Source: Halomontanus rarus
GTDB taxonomy: Archaea; Halobacteriota; Halobacteria; Halobacteriales; Natrialbaceae
DNA: 64,000 nt
Direction of reading: 5' to 3'
NCBI RefSeq assembly: GCF_017357405.1
Contig: NZ_CP071597.1
Coordinates: 1,054,001 to 1,118,000 of the forward strand
Shown here: one piece after another, positions 46,428 to 55,059 of the stretch
How the letters are laid out: every line of letters begins with the position of its first letter
How positions within the stretch are numbered: the first letter of the stretch is position 1
The notes under the pieces: model-generated
Told to the model about the DNA's origin: nothing
The model's database searches: none
Seen by the model: the letters and a program-made list of their open reading frames with translations, nothing else
Position numbers and translations under genes: made by a program

Positions 46428-47701
46428 AGCGTCTCCCTCACTGCCGAGATGATCGCTGCGTCGTCGATGCTGTCGTTCGAGCCGAAGCGAACGTACCCGC
46501 GCCGGCGACCGACGTCGTAGTCGGCCCCCAGCGAGAGGTCGCGGGCGACCGCCTCGAGCGCACCGTCGAGCGGGCGCGCGTCGAGCGTCGCCACCGCGGC
46601 CTCGCCGTCGCCGATCGCCAGAACGAGCGGTTCCGGCGACCGGAAGGCGGCCGCGAGTCGGGCGACCGATTCGACCGGGCCGTCGTCGATGCCGACGACG
46701 AACAGGCCGTCGTATCGGCCCGTCGAGGCCGCGTCGAGTGCCGCGTGTGCGCGGCGACCGTGGTCTCGCCAGACCTCGAGTGCGCTCTCGCGGACGTCGT
46801 GGCCCATCGCGAGCGCCACGCCGAGTCCGGGCGCGTGTTCTGCGGTCGCCTCGAGGACGTCGGCGTAGCCGCCGATCGTCGTGAATCCCGCGCTCGCAGT
46901 GGGCGTCTCGTAGGGCCGCAACAGGCGACCGATCGCGGTCGCCCCGCGGGTCGAGACGTCCTCGTGGCCGACGACGTCGAGGGCGACGACCGAACCGAGT
47001 CGGCGGTGGTCGTCGTCCTCGAGAACGGTGTTCGAGTCGGCATCGATGTCGGAGTCCGATCCGTCACTCGAGCGGGAGTTCGACTGCGAGAGGCCGATAT
47101 CCTCGAGAACACCGCGTACGGATTCGAGGTCGCCCGACCACGGCGCTCGACACTGCGTCGTGTACGCGAGGCCGTCGGCGAGGTCGTCGGTCGGGACCGC
47201 GACGCCGGGTCGGCGGACGACGAGTCCGCGATCGATTGCCGACTCGAGCAGCCACTCGGTTTCGCCGGCGCCCGGTTCGACGCCGGCCGCGAACGCGCCC
47301 GCGAGTGCGAGCACCGGGTCCGGTCCGGCCGTTCCCTCTTGCTCTTGCTCTTTCTCTTGCTCGGCCTCGCCTTCGTCCTCGAGTTCGCCCACGAGATCGC
47401 AAGCCAGCAGACTCGTGGGTCGATCACTGCTCTCGAGGTGTCGCGTTCGGTCGGACGAGGCGTCGGATACGCCGACGACGAGCGTGAGGTCGTCGCCGTC
47501 CGTCGCGCGGGTCGTCCGCTCGCCGATCGTCGTCGCGACGCTCACCTGAAACGGGATCGTCCGCCGATCGAGTGCTCTCGCGAGCACGCCGCTGGCCGCC
47601 AGCGAGTCGCCGTCCGCCCGCGCGATGACGCGAACGAAGTCGGCGCTCTCGACGGCGGCGGCGAGGGATTCGACGTCGGCTTGACGGCCCGTCGTGGACA
47701 T
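46424..47701 (-). CDS. Divergent RecJ/DHH-like protein with degraded active site
   Basis: 425 aa from ATG 47701. N-terminal motif I is partly kept (IARADGDSLAASGVLARAL near 28). The motif with the metal-binding Asp (usually LxxDxG) reads LTLVVGVSDAS, and no DHH triplet is visible where expected (HLESSDRPTSLLACD). Two low-complexity Glu/Gln and Ser/Asp segments interrupt the protein. In archaea this gene type sits between S15 and Pcc1/S3Ae genes, and relatives include the GINS-associated, Cdc45-like RecJ proteins. A structural role in the replisome rather than nuclease activity is a fair inference. Confidence 0.82.
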   Translation of the reverse strand: MSTTGRQADVESLAAAVESADFVRVIARADGDSLAASGVLARALDRRTIPFQVSVATTIGERTTRATDGDDLTLVVGVSDASSDRTRHLESSDRPTSLLACDLVGELEDEGEAEQEKEQEQEGTAGPDPVLALAGAFAAGVEPGAGETEWLLESAIDRGLVVRRPGVAVPTDDLADGLAYTTQCRAPWSGDLESVRGVLEDIGLSQSNSRSSDGSDSDIDADSNTVLEDDDHRRLGSVVALDVVGHEDVSTRGATAIGRLLRPYETPTASAGFTTIGGYADVLEATAEHAPGLGVALAMGHDVRESALEVWRDHGRRAHAALDAASTGRYDGLFVVGIDDGPVESVARLAAAFRSPEPLVLAIGDGEAAVATLDARPLDGALEAVARDLSLGADYDVGRRRGYVRFGSNDSIDDAAIISAVRETL

Positions 47702-47729
47702 GGTGTGACGTGGTGTGGTCGTCTTCGGT

Positions 47730-48206
47730 TTACCGGGAGTCGGGCTCGAGCAGCTCCTTGGCGGTCTCGTAGGAGTACGTGAACTCGGGGGCGAGTTGCT
47801 TGCCGCGGTAGTAGTCGACCAGTCGGCGCACCTTCGACTCCGTGTTCTGGAGTGCGCGCTTGTTCTGGTAGTCCTGGCCGTTCTCGCGGACGTGCTCTCG
47901 TAGGCGGATCGCACGTTCCATCAGGTTCCGCAGGTCCTCGGGGATGTCCGCGTCGGCGTCGTTCTCCTCGAGAATCTCGGTGATCTTCTTGCCGGTCGCC
48001 AGCTTGACGTCGGGCACGGGGGTGCCGGTGACGCCTTCGTCGCGCAGCTTCATGCCGATCTGGCTGGGGTCGTGGCCCTGTTCTGCGAGTTCGACGACTC
48101 GCTGTTCGATCTCGTCTTCGTCGACGTCGCTCCACTCCGGTGGGTCGTCTGCCGCGGGTTTGTCCGAACCGGACGTTCCCCGACGGCGGGTGTGCATTCG
48201 TGCCAT
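47730..48206 (-). CDS. rps15: 30S ribosomal protein S15
   Basis: 158 aa, archaeal-type uS15 with its N-terminal extension (MARMHTRRRGTSGSDKP, PEWSDVDEDEIE), then QIGMKLRDEGVTGTPVPDVK and core helices KRALQNTESKVRRLVDYYRG. ATG at 48206 chosen; the open extension upstream is not ribosomal. First gene of the rps15-recJ-like-pcc1-rps3ae operon. Confidence 0.95.
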   Translation of the reverse strand: MARMHTRRRGTSGSDKPAADDPPEWSDVDEDEIEQRVVELAEQGHDPSQIGMKLRDEGVTGTPVPDVKLATGKKITEILEENDADADIPEDLRNLMERAIRLREHVRENGQDYQNKRALQNTESKVRRLVDYYRGKQLAPEFTYSYETAKELLEPDSR

Positions 48207-48506
48207 TGTTGAGGATAGGAATCGCACTGACCGCCCAGTCGTGAATCCGGCTACCGCTGCCGGGTGCACTTCCGCAATCCCGAGCCGTCTACAACAGACG
48301 CGAGACGGCGAGTCAGATTTGCGGCCGTGCGCTTCCCACCCGTCCTTCCCGGGTCGGAGACTAAAGGGTTTCTACACGAGTTTCGGCGGGCGTCGAACGG
48401 AGAGAGAACTGCGCCTCGAGATCGGTTGACACGTCGACCATCCCGGTCGCGGCAATCGCAAGTCTCCCTTGTTTGTCGATCGCGGACGTCGTCTAGCTCG
48501 AGACCA
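48207..48506. other. 300-base divergent region
   Basis: Lies between the rps15 start on one strand and a 66-aa gene on the other. A/T-richer stretches (GACTAAAGGGTTTC near 48359) could hold promoters, but I cannot assign one firmly. No coding bias. Confidence 0.4.
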
Positions 48507-48707
48507 ATGGCAGCAACAGGTAACCGATCGAACGTGCTCAAAAACGCGAGTACCGTGACGACGGTGATCGACGCGCTGATGGAATTCGCAAAGGGCAGAC
48601 GGGGAAGCGGTCTCCTGCTGCTCGGTGCCGCCGCGCTTTCCTCGCGCGTTCCCGGCATCGGGACGGCCGTGTCGCTGCTCCTTCGAGCGTACCGGCGACT
48701 CAGCTGA
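48507..48707 (+). CDS. Small basic hydrophobic protein, unknown
   Basis: 66 aa from ATG 48507. Basic N-terminus, a helix of about residues 36-57 (GLLLLGAAALSSRVPGIGTA) and an Arg-rich end. No family recognised. It converges with the methyltransferase at 48771, whose stop is 64 bases away. Small size makes this tentative, though the third-codon GC and start context fit. Confidence 0.55.
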   Translation: MAATGNRSNVLKNASTVTTVIDALMEFAKGRRGSGLLLLGAAALSSRVPGIGTAVSLLLRAYRRLS

Positions 48708-48770
48708 GTTCGAAGGCGGACTTCAGAACGACGGTCCCGACGATCGCGATACTGCACTCGTCACGTCGTA

Positions 48771-49490
48771 TCACCCGGGAAACCGCATCGCGATACTGTA
48801 CATCTCCCCAATCGACTCCTCACCGATCGCCGCCACGAGGCGCTCGAGTTCGGCCAGCAGCGGGTCGCGCAGCTCGTCCGGGAGCTCCGCGGCCTCGGAG
48901 CGGACGACCTCGGCGTGGGCCTCGACGTGCGCCCGCGTCCACGGCACCGGATCCAGCAGCGTCCGTTCGCGGTCGACAGTCCAGCCGTGGCCGGCGAACA
49001 GCCGCCGGAGCATCGTCGCCGGGTAGAACGTCAGCGCGGGACGACCGTCGGCCAGTTCGGTGACCGCGTTCTCGAGGGCGAAGAGTTCGCGGACGGCGGC
49101 GTCGGCGGGCGGCGGCTCGTAGTCGTCGACGACGAGGTGACAACCCGGCACGGCGACCCGCGTCAGTTCCGTCGCGACCGTCTCGAGTGCCGGCGGTGTA
49201 AGGACGTTGCAGAGCCCGTGTGCGGTGATCACGTCGACCGAATTCGCGGCCAGCGGGAGGGCCCGGAGATCGGCTTCTACCACGGCGGTCCGGTCGGGCG
49301 CTCGACAGCCGACTCGATCGCGGACTGTGCTGGCGTGGTCCGCGTCGTTCGTGACCGCGTAGACGCGGGCGGCCCCGGCGGCGAGCAATCCGGCCGTCGT
49401 GTTCCCGACACCCGCGCCGGCCTCGAGACACGTCGCTCCGTCGATCGGCTGGTCCTCGAGTGCCGTCGTAACGGTAGTCGGAACGTCCAT
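48771..49490 (-). CDS. Class I SAM-dependent methyltransferase
   Basis: 239 aa. Motif I TCLEAGAGVGNTTAGLLAAG near 19-38, a second acidic position in VVEADLRALPLAANSVDVI near 75-93, and VPGCHLVVDDYEPPPADA near 122. N-terminal lead is short. Substrate unknown; a general small-molecule or tRNA methyltransferase cannot be excluded. Alone on its strand, 99 bases before an aldo/keto reductase gene that reads in the same direction. Confidence 0.85.
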   Translation of the reverse strand: MDVPTTVTTALEDQPIDGATCLEAGAGVGNTTAGLLAAGAARVYAVTNDADHASTVRDRVGCRAPDRTAVVEADLRALPLAANSVDVITAHGLCNVLTPPALETVATELTRVAVPGCHLVVDDYEPPPADAAVRELFALENAVTELADGRPALTFYPATMLRRLFAGHGWTVDRERTLLDPVPWTRAHVEAHAEVVRSEAAELPDELRDPLLAELERLVAAIGEESIGEMYSIAMRFPG

Positions 49491-49589
49491 TGTGTCGATA
49501 GTTGTCGTGGCTCGTGGGTTCGGTTTGACGGCTCGATTCGACGACTCGACAGTTCGATAATTCAGCAGTTCGGACGCTGGATCTGAGCG

Positions 49590-50474
49590 TCAGTGGTGTA
49601 ACTGCTCTGGAACCGGACTCTCCTCGTGACGGAGCCGCTCAATCAGCGAGCGGCGAGCCCCCTCGTCCATTCCGTCGTAGCGGCTGGCGGCGTCGAGGAT
49701 CATTGCGACGAGCTTCGGATCGCCCGCGTTGATGACGCTCGTCAAGCCGCTCGAGGCCGCGAAGTCGAACCGCTCTTCGATCTCGGCGGGCGCGTCGACG
49801 GGTTCGTACCAGTTCGCGTACGGACGGTCGGCCTCGGGCAACTCGTCGGTCGAGGGCCACGGCCCCTTCGCGAACGCCTTGATACCGAGCGTGCCGATTC
49901 CCTCCTCGTCTGCGCGCTCGAGGACAGCCTCGTAATCGTGATCGTCGTCGTCCTTCCCCGCGACGACGGGATTCATCGGAAACATCAGCGTCTCGAGGTC
50001 GTCGATCCGATCGATCGCCTCGAGGATGAGCTGCGGGTTACCGTGGCTTGTGAGGCCGATGTGGTCGATGGTTCCCTCGTCTTTGGCCTCCCGAAACGCC
50101 TCGAGTGCGCCGTCCTCTCCCGCGATCGTCTCGAGTTCGTGTTCGTATTCGAGACCGTGGATCTGGTAGAGTTCGATGTGGTCGGTCTCGAGGCGCTCGA
50201 GCGACCGCTCGAGTTTCGTTTTGGCACCCTCGTACTCCCGTTCCTGGGTCTTGCAACCGAGGAAGATGTCCTCGCGGTACTGGTTCAGTTTGGGTGCGAG
50301 CTTCAGTTCCGCGTCGCCGTAGGTCGGTGCCACATCGAAGTGGTTGACCCCGCGGTCGAGGACGAGTTCGACCATTTGATTCGCACCCTCCTGCTCGAGC
50401 CAGTTGAGCGCGATGGCGCCGAAGGTCATGACGGTACTGTCGTGGCCGGTCTCGCCGAGTGCGCGCGTCTGCAT
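49590..50474 (-). CDS. Aldo/keto reductase
   Basis: NADPH-dependent reductase of TIM-barrel fold. 294 aa from ATG 50474. Catalytic tetrad: Asp and Tyr in NHFDVAPTYGDAELKL near 45-60, Lys in LGCKTQERE near 75, His in LYQIHGLEYE near 105. Nucleotide region VINAGDPKLVAMILDAA near 245. Unknown substrate. A TATA-like sequence 29 bases upstream supports the start. Confidence 0.9.
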   Translation of the reverse strand: MQTRALGETGHDSTVMTFGAIALNWLEQEGANQMVELVLDRGVNHFDVAPTYGDAELKLAPKLNQYREDIFLGCKTQEREYEGAKTKLERSLERLETDHIELYQIHGLEYEHELETIAGEDGALEAFREAKDEGTIDHIGLTSHGNPQLILEAIDRIDDLETLMFPMNPVVAGKDDDDHDYEAVLERADEEGIGTLGIKAFAKGPWPSTDELPEADRPYANWYEPVDAPAEIEERFDFAASSGLTSVINAGDPKLVAMILDAASRYDGMDEGARRSLIERLRHEESPVPEQLHH

Positions 50475-50497
50475 ATCCGGTGGTCGGTGTGAGTACC

Positions 50498-50509
50498 AAT
50501 AAGTATACT
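50498..50509 (-). promoter_or_regulatory. TATA-like box of aldo/keto reductase gene
   Basis: AGTATACTTATT on the minus strand is centred about 29 bases before ATG 50474. Confidence 0.5.
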
Positions 50510-50718
50510 GTCGGCCGACCCTCCGATGGCCCGGTTCGACAGACAAACAGTCTCACTCCACGAATACGGCTCTGTGTCCACCGATCGGGCTGACGCCGCC
50601 GTTTCGGTCGAGAATCGCGCCGCTTCGACAGAGGACCGATCATCGATCACCAGCGACGGTTACACTAACTAATTTCCACACCGATTACAGCCAAAATATC
50701 CAATCCATTTAGCAAGCA

Positions 50719-50728
50719 GGTTTAAATG
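50719..50728 (+). promoter_or_regulatory. TATA-like box of receiver-domain gene
   Basis: GGTTTAAATG lies about 38-40 bases upstream of the GTG start at 50763, in an AT-rich stretch. Confidence 0.5.
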
Positions 50729-50762
50729 CCCGAAGGGACAGATTACTCACAAGAGCTACTCT

Positions 50763-51257
50763 GTGACCCCCACACCTTCCACACCGATCGAAATCCTCCT
50801 CGTCGAAGACAACCCCGGCGACGTCCGTCTCGTTCAGGAAGCGTTCCGCGAAGCGGCGCTCGAGACGACGTTTCACGTCGCCAACGACGGACGAAAAGCA
50901 CTTGATTTCCTTCGAGCGTGTCAGAATCCGGAGTCGGATTCGGAGGAAACCGAGTCCGAGTCAGAGTCCGAATTCGACTCACCCTCGATTCCCGACCTCG
51001 TCCTCCTCGACCTGAACCTCCCGCGAGTCGACGGGTTCGCGGTCCTCGAGGAGATGCGTGACGACCCTGAGGTCCCGTCACCCCCCGTCCTCGTCCTCAC
51101 GAGTTCGGAGGACGCCGAGGATATCGCCAAGAGTTACAAACGAGCTGCCAACGCGTATCTAACCAAACCGACCAGTCCCGACGAGTTCGCCTCGCTGGGG
51201 ACCGCGATCGAGAACTTCTGGTTCCAGCAGGCGGAGCTGCCGCCCGTCGCGCCGTAG
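50763..51257 (+). CDS. Stand-alone response-regulator receiver protein
   Basis: 164 aa from GTG 50763. Receiver fold: acidic pocket ILLVEDNPGDVRL near 11-23, phospho-acceptor Asp in LVLLDLNLPRVDG near 86, Thr/Ser in VLTSSEDAEDI near 113, Lys in AYLTKPTSPDEF near 136. The Rcp1-like NPGD and AYLTKP patterns place it in the group of single-domain regulators. An acidic Ser/Glu repeat insert (about residues 57-78) sits between helix 2 and strand 3. There is no output domain and no kinase gene nearby, so its partner is unknown. Confidence 0.88.
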   Translation: MTPTPSTPIEILLVEDNPGDVRLVQEAFREAALETTFHVANDGRKALDFLRACQNPESDSEETESESESEFDSPSIPDLVLLDLNLPRVDGFAVLEEMRDDPEVPSPPVLVLTSSEDAEDIAKSYKRAANAYLTKPTSPDEFASLGTAIENFWFQQAELPPVAP

Positions 51258-51598
51258 CCGGCGGATTTCGAGCCGAGAGTGGTGATAGCGTCTCGCGGGG
51301 GGTCGTTCTTTCGAAGTTTTAGTAATAGGGTCGTGCAGAATTCTGTACCGCTATGGTGGCGTCGATCGCATAGTTCTGCCAGCGAAGTAGCCATCCTATC
51401 GCGGGCGAGCCAACTGTCGACAGGACGACCCTCAGAGCGTCCACGCTAGCGCAGATCGCGAGGGTCGGAGAACTTGTCACGGTCGTGACTCGGATGGATA
51501 TCAGTGTATCCGGAGGAGGGACGACGGGCTTTAATACGTGTGAGATTCTTCAGAAGGTAGAAACTCTTTAGTGCCTGTTGCTCCGATTGTGTCGAGCG
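51258..51598. other. 341-base gap with adjacent inverted repeats
   Basis: Separates the receiver gene from a downstream hydrolase. It has no convincing gene. Two small inverted repeats lie close together: GTCACG-GT-CGTGAC at 51476-51489 and GGATA-TCAGTG-TATCC at 51496-51511. A TATA-like CTTTAG near 51565 belongs to the hydrolase. Confidence 0.5.
51476..51511. repeat. Two neighbouring inverted repeats
   Basis: GTCACG/CGTGAC with a 2-base spacer (51476-51489) and GGATA/TATCC with a 6-base loop (51496-51511) lie 90-120 bases upstream of the hydrolase start, a site where regulator binding is plausible. Confidence 0.4.
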
Positions 51599-52234
51599 AT
51601 GTCCGAAGACGTCACGCTTGAAGTCGGCGACAGCGCGTATCCGGGACGACTGAACACGGCAGAGGAGCCCTCGGAACGCGGGATACTGGTGGTTCCCGGG
51701 GCGGGACACGGTCCGTTCGGCGACGTGTTTCTCCGCTTTTCCCGTGCAGCGGCCGAGGAGGGCCACCACGTTGCCCGGTTTGAGACGTGGATGTCCCCTG
51801 ACGACTTGGAGAACAAGACCGACGAGGACTTCCGCACGGAACTAGAGGCTGGCGTCGACTTCCTGCGCTCGCGAGGCTGTTCGACGGTCACCGTGGTCGC
51901 CAAGAGCTTCGGTGGTCGAGTGGCCCTAGAGCATCTGCCGAAGGACGTTGATCGGCTGGTGCTGTGGGCGCCCGCGGTCCTGGCGGAAGATGCCGAGAAC
52001 GTCCCCGACGAGGCGTGGGAACACCTGCCGTCGGTGACCCCCGGCGAGTTCGACGTCGACGTCCCCACCCGAATTTTCCAGGGTGACGACGACAACATCC
52101 CAGTCGACAGTGCTGAACGGATTGCCGAGGGGTTGCCCGAAGGCGAGCTAGTGGTCCTCCCTGACGAGGACCACTCATTCCTGCGGGACCACAAGCGAGT
52201 TATCGAGGAGACGATGGCGTTCCTGCCGGAGTGA
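51599..52234 (+). CDS. Alpha/beta hydrolase (KANL3/Tex30-like)
   Basis: 211 aa from ATG 51599. Short alpha/beta-hydrolase core: PGAGHGPFGD near 41, nucleophile elbow VVAKSFGGR near 100, DDDNIPVDSAE near 160, and the catalytic His in PDEDHSFLRDHK near 193. Size and pattern match the dienelactone hydrolase/KANL3-like group, whose substrates are mostly unknown. TATA-like CTTTAG about 30 bases upstream of the start. Confidence 0.82.
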   Translation: MSEDVTLEVGDSAYPGRLNTAEEPSERGILVVPGAGHGPFGDVFLRFSRAAAEEGHHVARFETWMSPDDLENKTDEDFRTELEAGVDFLRSRGCSTVTVVAKSFGGRVALEHLPKDVDRLVLWAPAVLAEDAENVPDEAWEHLPSVTPGEFDVDVPTRIFQGDDDNIPVDSAERIAEGLPEGELVVLPDEDHSFLRDHKRVIEETMAFLPE

Positions 52235-52330
52235 TGGCTGACGAACGGGGACTCGCCGAGAAAGCAAATCCAGTCGCGGGTTCCGTGAATAACGACGGGC
52301 GCGACGGCCGAGGGCAATTCTGCTATCAAG

Positions 52331-52340
52331 TTCTTTAAGC
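52331..52340 (+). promoter_or_regulatory. TATA-like box of TFS gene
   Basis: TTCTTTAAGC is centred about 28 bases before ATG 52364. Confidence 0.5.
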
Positions 52341-52363
52341 GCAGAGAGTTATTAGCAGGCCCC

Positions 52364-52672
52364 ATGGAATTCTGTGACGAATGCGGTTCGATGATGAAAG
52401 CGGACGACGGCCTCTGGGTCTGTGGCAGTTGCGACTATACGAAGCCGAAAGGAGACACAGACGTCTACACCGTCACCGAAGGCCAAGAAGCCTCCGAAGT
52501 TATCGAATCGTCCGACGAGAGTGCGCTCCCCGAGACCGAAGCCCGCTGTCCCGAGTGTAGCAACGACAAGGCCTACTGGTACCTCCAGCAGATCCGCTCG
52601 GCGGACGAATCCGAGACCCGATTCTTCGTCTGCACCGAGTGCAAGCACAAGTGGCGCGAAGACGATCACTGA
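52364..52672 (+). CDS. tfs: Transcription elongation factor TFS
   Basis: 102 aa. Stimulates RNA cleavage in stalled RNA polymerase (archaeal relative of TFIIS/RPB9). N-terminal zinc ribbon CDECGSMM...CGSCDY (residues 4-24), C-terminal ribbon CPECSNDKA...CTECKHKW, with the acidic DE pair in SADESETRFF (catalytic hairpin). Full length for the family. Confidence 0.93.
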   Translation: MEFCDECGSMMKADDGLWVCGSCDYTKPKGDTDVYTVTEGQEASEVIESSDESALPETEARCPECSNDKAYWYLQQIRSADESETRFFVCTECKHKWREDDH

Positions 52673-52831
52673 AATCGACGAGAGTCGATCGAAAGCACTC
52701 TTCTCTGCTCCGGACGCTCACCGAGCGTCCTCCACGTCGATCGTCGGTCCGCTCGCTCAGTTCACGGAGAGTCCCGAGTACCGCTCGGGTGTACAAATAC
52801 AGGTGGTTTCGGTTCTCGATAGCGAGCGAGA

Positions 52832-53698
52832 TCAGTCGTTCCGCGCGACCGTCAAGTACCCCGTGTGTCCGACCGGTGCGGTCGACGGCCGCGAGCCGCG
52901 GTCGTCGAAGTCCATCTCGCGCTGGATCGTCTCTCGCGTGGTGACTTCCGAGAGTCCCACGTCTCGAGCGGTCGCGACGACCTCGCGCGTGCTCTCGATG
53001 AACGGGCTGTACACCGCGACGAAGCCCCCTTTCACGAGGAGTTCGGGGGCCCGTTCGACGACTGAGGGTGCGTCGCCGGTGTCGAGGGTGAGGACGTCGA
53101 ACGGACCGTCGGCGGTGGCAGTGGCAGTGGCATCTGCCTCCGTACTCGAGTCCGTGTTCGCATCCGTGTCCGACTCGAGTTCGGACTCGGTCTCGATCTC
53201 GGTGTCGCCATCAGTGCGAACCCCGGACGAAACGAGTTCGTCGAGCTCCTCGAGGACGTTTCCCGCTCGGACCTCGACGGAATCCGCGACGTTCGCAAGC
53301 GCCATGTTCTCGCGAGCGACCTCGGCGAACTCCGGGTCGCGCTCGTAGGTCGTGACGGTCGCCCCCGCCCGCGCCATCGACGCCGCGAGGACGCCGGTTC
53401 CCGTGCCGGCGTCGAGGACCCGATCACCACGACAGACACCCGTTTCGCCGATGACGAGCCCGACGTCTCGAGGCACCATTGGCGCGCCGGTGCGCTCGAA
53501 GTGGTGAAACAGGTCGGGCCCGCGGAGTCGGCGCACCCGGAACTCGGTTCCGAGATGCGTCTCGAGGGTCTCACCCGGTCGAATGTCTTCGGGGACCTCG
53601 AGAACGCCGAGGTCGGTTCCGAACTCCTCGCCGGGTTCGACGAGGTACTCGCGGGTGCCGTTCTCGTCTTCGTCTTCTTGGATGAGCAGGACCGTCAC
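52832..53698 (-). CDS. tRNA (adenine-N1)-methyltransferase TrmI
   Basis: 288 aa. Methylates adenine-57/58 in the T-loop of tRNA. N-terminal domain (1-85) with LRGPDLFHHFERTGAPMVPRD; SAM-binding motif LDAGTGTGVLAASMARAG near 95-112; ERDPEFAEVAREN near 118. An acidic Ser/Glu/Asp/Thr repeat stretch of about 35 residues (about 165-200) interrupts the Rossmann fold just before FDVLTLDTGDAP. The C-terminal GHTGYLTVAR is typical. Downstream of NAC by 61 bases in the same direction. Confidence 0.9.
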   Translation of the reverse strand: MTVLLIQEDEDENGTREYLVEPGEEFGTDLGVLEVPEDIRPGETLETHLGTEFRVRRLRGPDLFHHFERTGAPMVPRDVGLVIGETGVCRGDRVLDAGTGTGVLAASMARAGATVTTYERDPEFAEVARENMALANVADSVEVRAGNVLEELDELVSSGVRTDGDTEIETESELESDTDANTDSSTEADATATATADGPFDVLTLDTGDAPSVVERAPELLVKGGFVAVYSPFIESTREVVATARDVGLSEVTTRETIQREMDFDDRGSRPSTAPVGHTGYLTVARND

Positions 53699-53759
53699 GC
53701 GTCGGTCACACCCGTTCGTCCGCGTTCAGTCTCGGTCGGTCCGGTCGCCACGCGAACGC

Positions 53760-54155
53760 TCACTCGAGTTCTTCGACGGCCGCCGCGAGGTCACCGTCGT
53801 TGTTCTCGAGGGCGGCGCGGGCGTCGTCCTCGCTCGCGCCGGTGCGCGTGGCGACGATTTCGACGTCGGCGTCCGGAATTTCGCCGGCAGCGGATCCGGC
53901 GTCCGACGTGTCGGTGCTCGCGCCGGCGCCGTTGCCGGCACCGGCCTCGCGTTCCTCGGGCGAGCCGATGACCTGGTAGGTCTCCTGCCCGCGAGCGTCC
54001 ATCTTGGTCACGTCGGGATTGTCGAAGACGAGTTCCGTGTCTTCGGTCCGGATGATTACCTCTTCGGCGTCGAGTTCGTCGACGTCGATACCCATTTGTT
54101 TCATCATCTGTTCCATCTTGCGCGGATCGAGTCCGCCACCGCCTCCTCCAAACAT
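53760..54155 (-). CDS. nac: Nascent polypeptide-associated complex protein
   Basis: 131 aa from ATG 54155 (MFGGGGGGLDPRKM). Archaeal NAC binds ribosome-nascent chains. NAC domain (12-70): MMKQMGIDVDELDAEEVI and YQVIGSPEE. UBA-like domain at the end (95-131): ATRTGASEDDARAALENNDG. The stretch between is a Gly/Ser/Asp linker. Part of a PUA-NAC-TrmI cluster that reads in one direction. Confidence 0.93.
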   Translation of the reverse strand: MFGGGGGGLDPRKMEQMMKQMGIDVDELDAEEVIIRTEDTELVFDNPDVTKMDARGQETYQVIGSPEEREAGAGNGAGASTDTSDAGSAAGEIPDADVEIVATRTGASEDDARAALENNDGDLAAAVEELE

Positions 54156-54380
54156 ACCAGACACGTTGCTATCAGCGGCCAAAAGACTACCGAACCCGAT
54201 TGTTCGTTACGTGGGTATACCGCGGCTGCTATCGCCAAACGGCGGGCACTCTCTCACGAACTGTCGATCGAGGCCGTTGGACAGCTTTGGTCTCCGTCCC
54301 ACTCGACTCTCACACACCGATCACACGACCGCCGCGTTACCCATGAACACCGATAGCGACGGTGATCGTGACCGTTGCAG

Positions 54381-54986
54381 TCACTGGCCCTCATCGCTTT
54401 CGGCAGACTCATCCGCACCTTCGCGGACCTTCACCGCCATTCCCGTCTCGAAGTCGCGGATCGCGTCGGCGGCGAGTTCGGCCCGACCGACCGCGAGCAA
54501 CTCACCTCGCTCGTGGGTCACGAGCACCTCGTCACCGGGCCGAACGTCGCGTCCGACGTCGGAGACGAACTTCGCGAAGACGTTCTTCCCGTCGCGAACG
54601 AACGGCTCGCTCTCGTCGTCGACGATCACGCGGTAGGCCGGCGACTCGAGGACGGTGTCGAGCCGTCGACCGCCTTCCAGACCCAACGTGAAGCGGCCGT
54701 CGGTACCGAAGGAGGCGATTCGGCCGTCGGCGTTGGCGTGGATCTGCTGTGGGCGACCCGAGCTGGTTCGCCTGACTTCGAGCGTTTCCGCGGGTGGGAA
54801 GAGTGCCTCGCCGGCTCCCGCACCGAACTGGTAGTCTGCGATGATTCGGAGGCTCGAGAGATCCGCGCCGCCGGTTGCTGTCTGTCTCTCGCGTCCGTTC
54901 CCGTCCTCGTTTCCGTTCACAGTTCCGGACTCGCTCTTACGCTCGTTTCGGCTCTCGTCTTCGTTCTCGTCCCCGTTCACACTCAT
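54381..54986 (-). CDS. PUA-domain protein
   Basis: 201 aa. Residues 1-45 are a charged, repeat-encoded Glu/Asn/Ser/Asp stretch. From about 45: IIADYQFGAGAGEALFPPAE and VRRTSSGRPQQI, followed by a PUA domain (about 100-190) with ESEPFVRDGKNVFAKFVSDV and LLAVGRAELAADAI. This archaeal family of PUA proteins likely binds RNA; the gene stands next to nac and trmI, pointing to a translation or tRNA-maturation role. Confidence 0.82.
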   Translation of the reverse strand: MSVNGDENEDESRNERKSESGTVNGNEDGNGRERQTATGGADLSSLRIIADYQFGAGAGEALFPPAETLEVRRTSSGRPQQIHANADGRIASFGTDGRFTLGLEGGRRLDTVLESPAYRVIVDDESEPFVRDGKNVFAKFVSDVGRDVRPGDEVLVTHERGELLAVGRAELAADAIRDFETGMAVKVREGADESAESDEGQ

Positions 54987-55059
54987 TGGCGAGCGTTAGA
55001 CCAGACGGTCGAAAGCCCTTGTGTTCTCTCGCCTCGCGGCGTCGGCGAAACCGCTCCGC

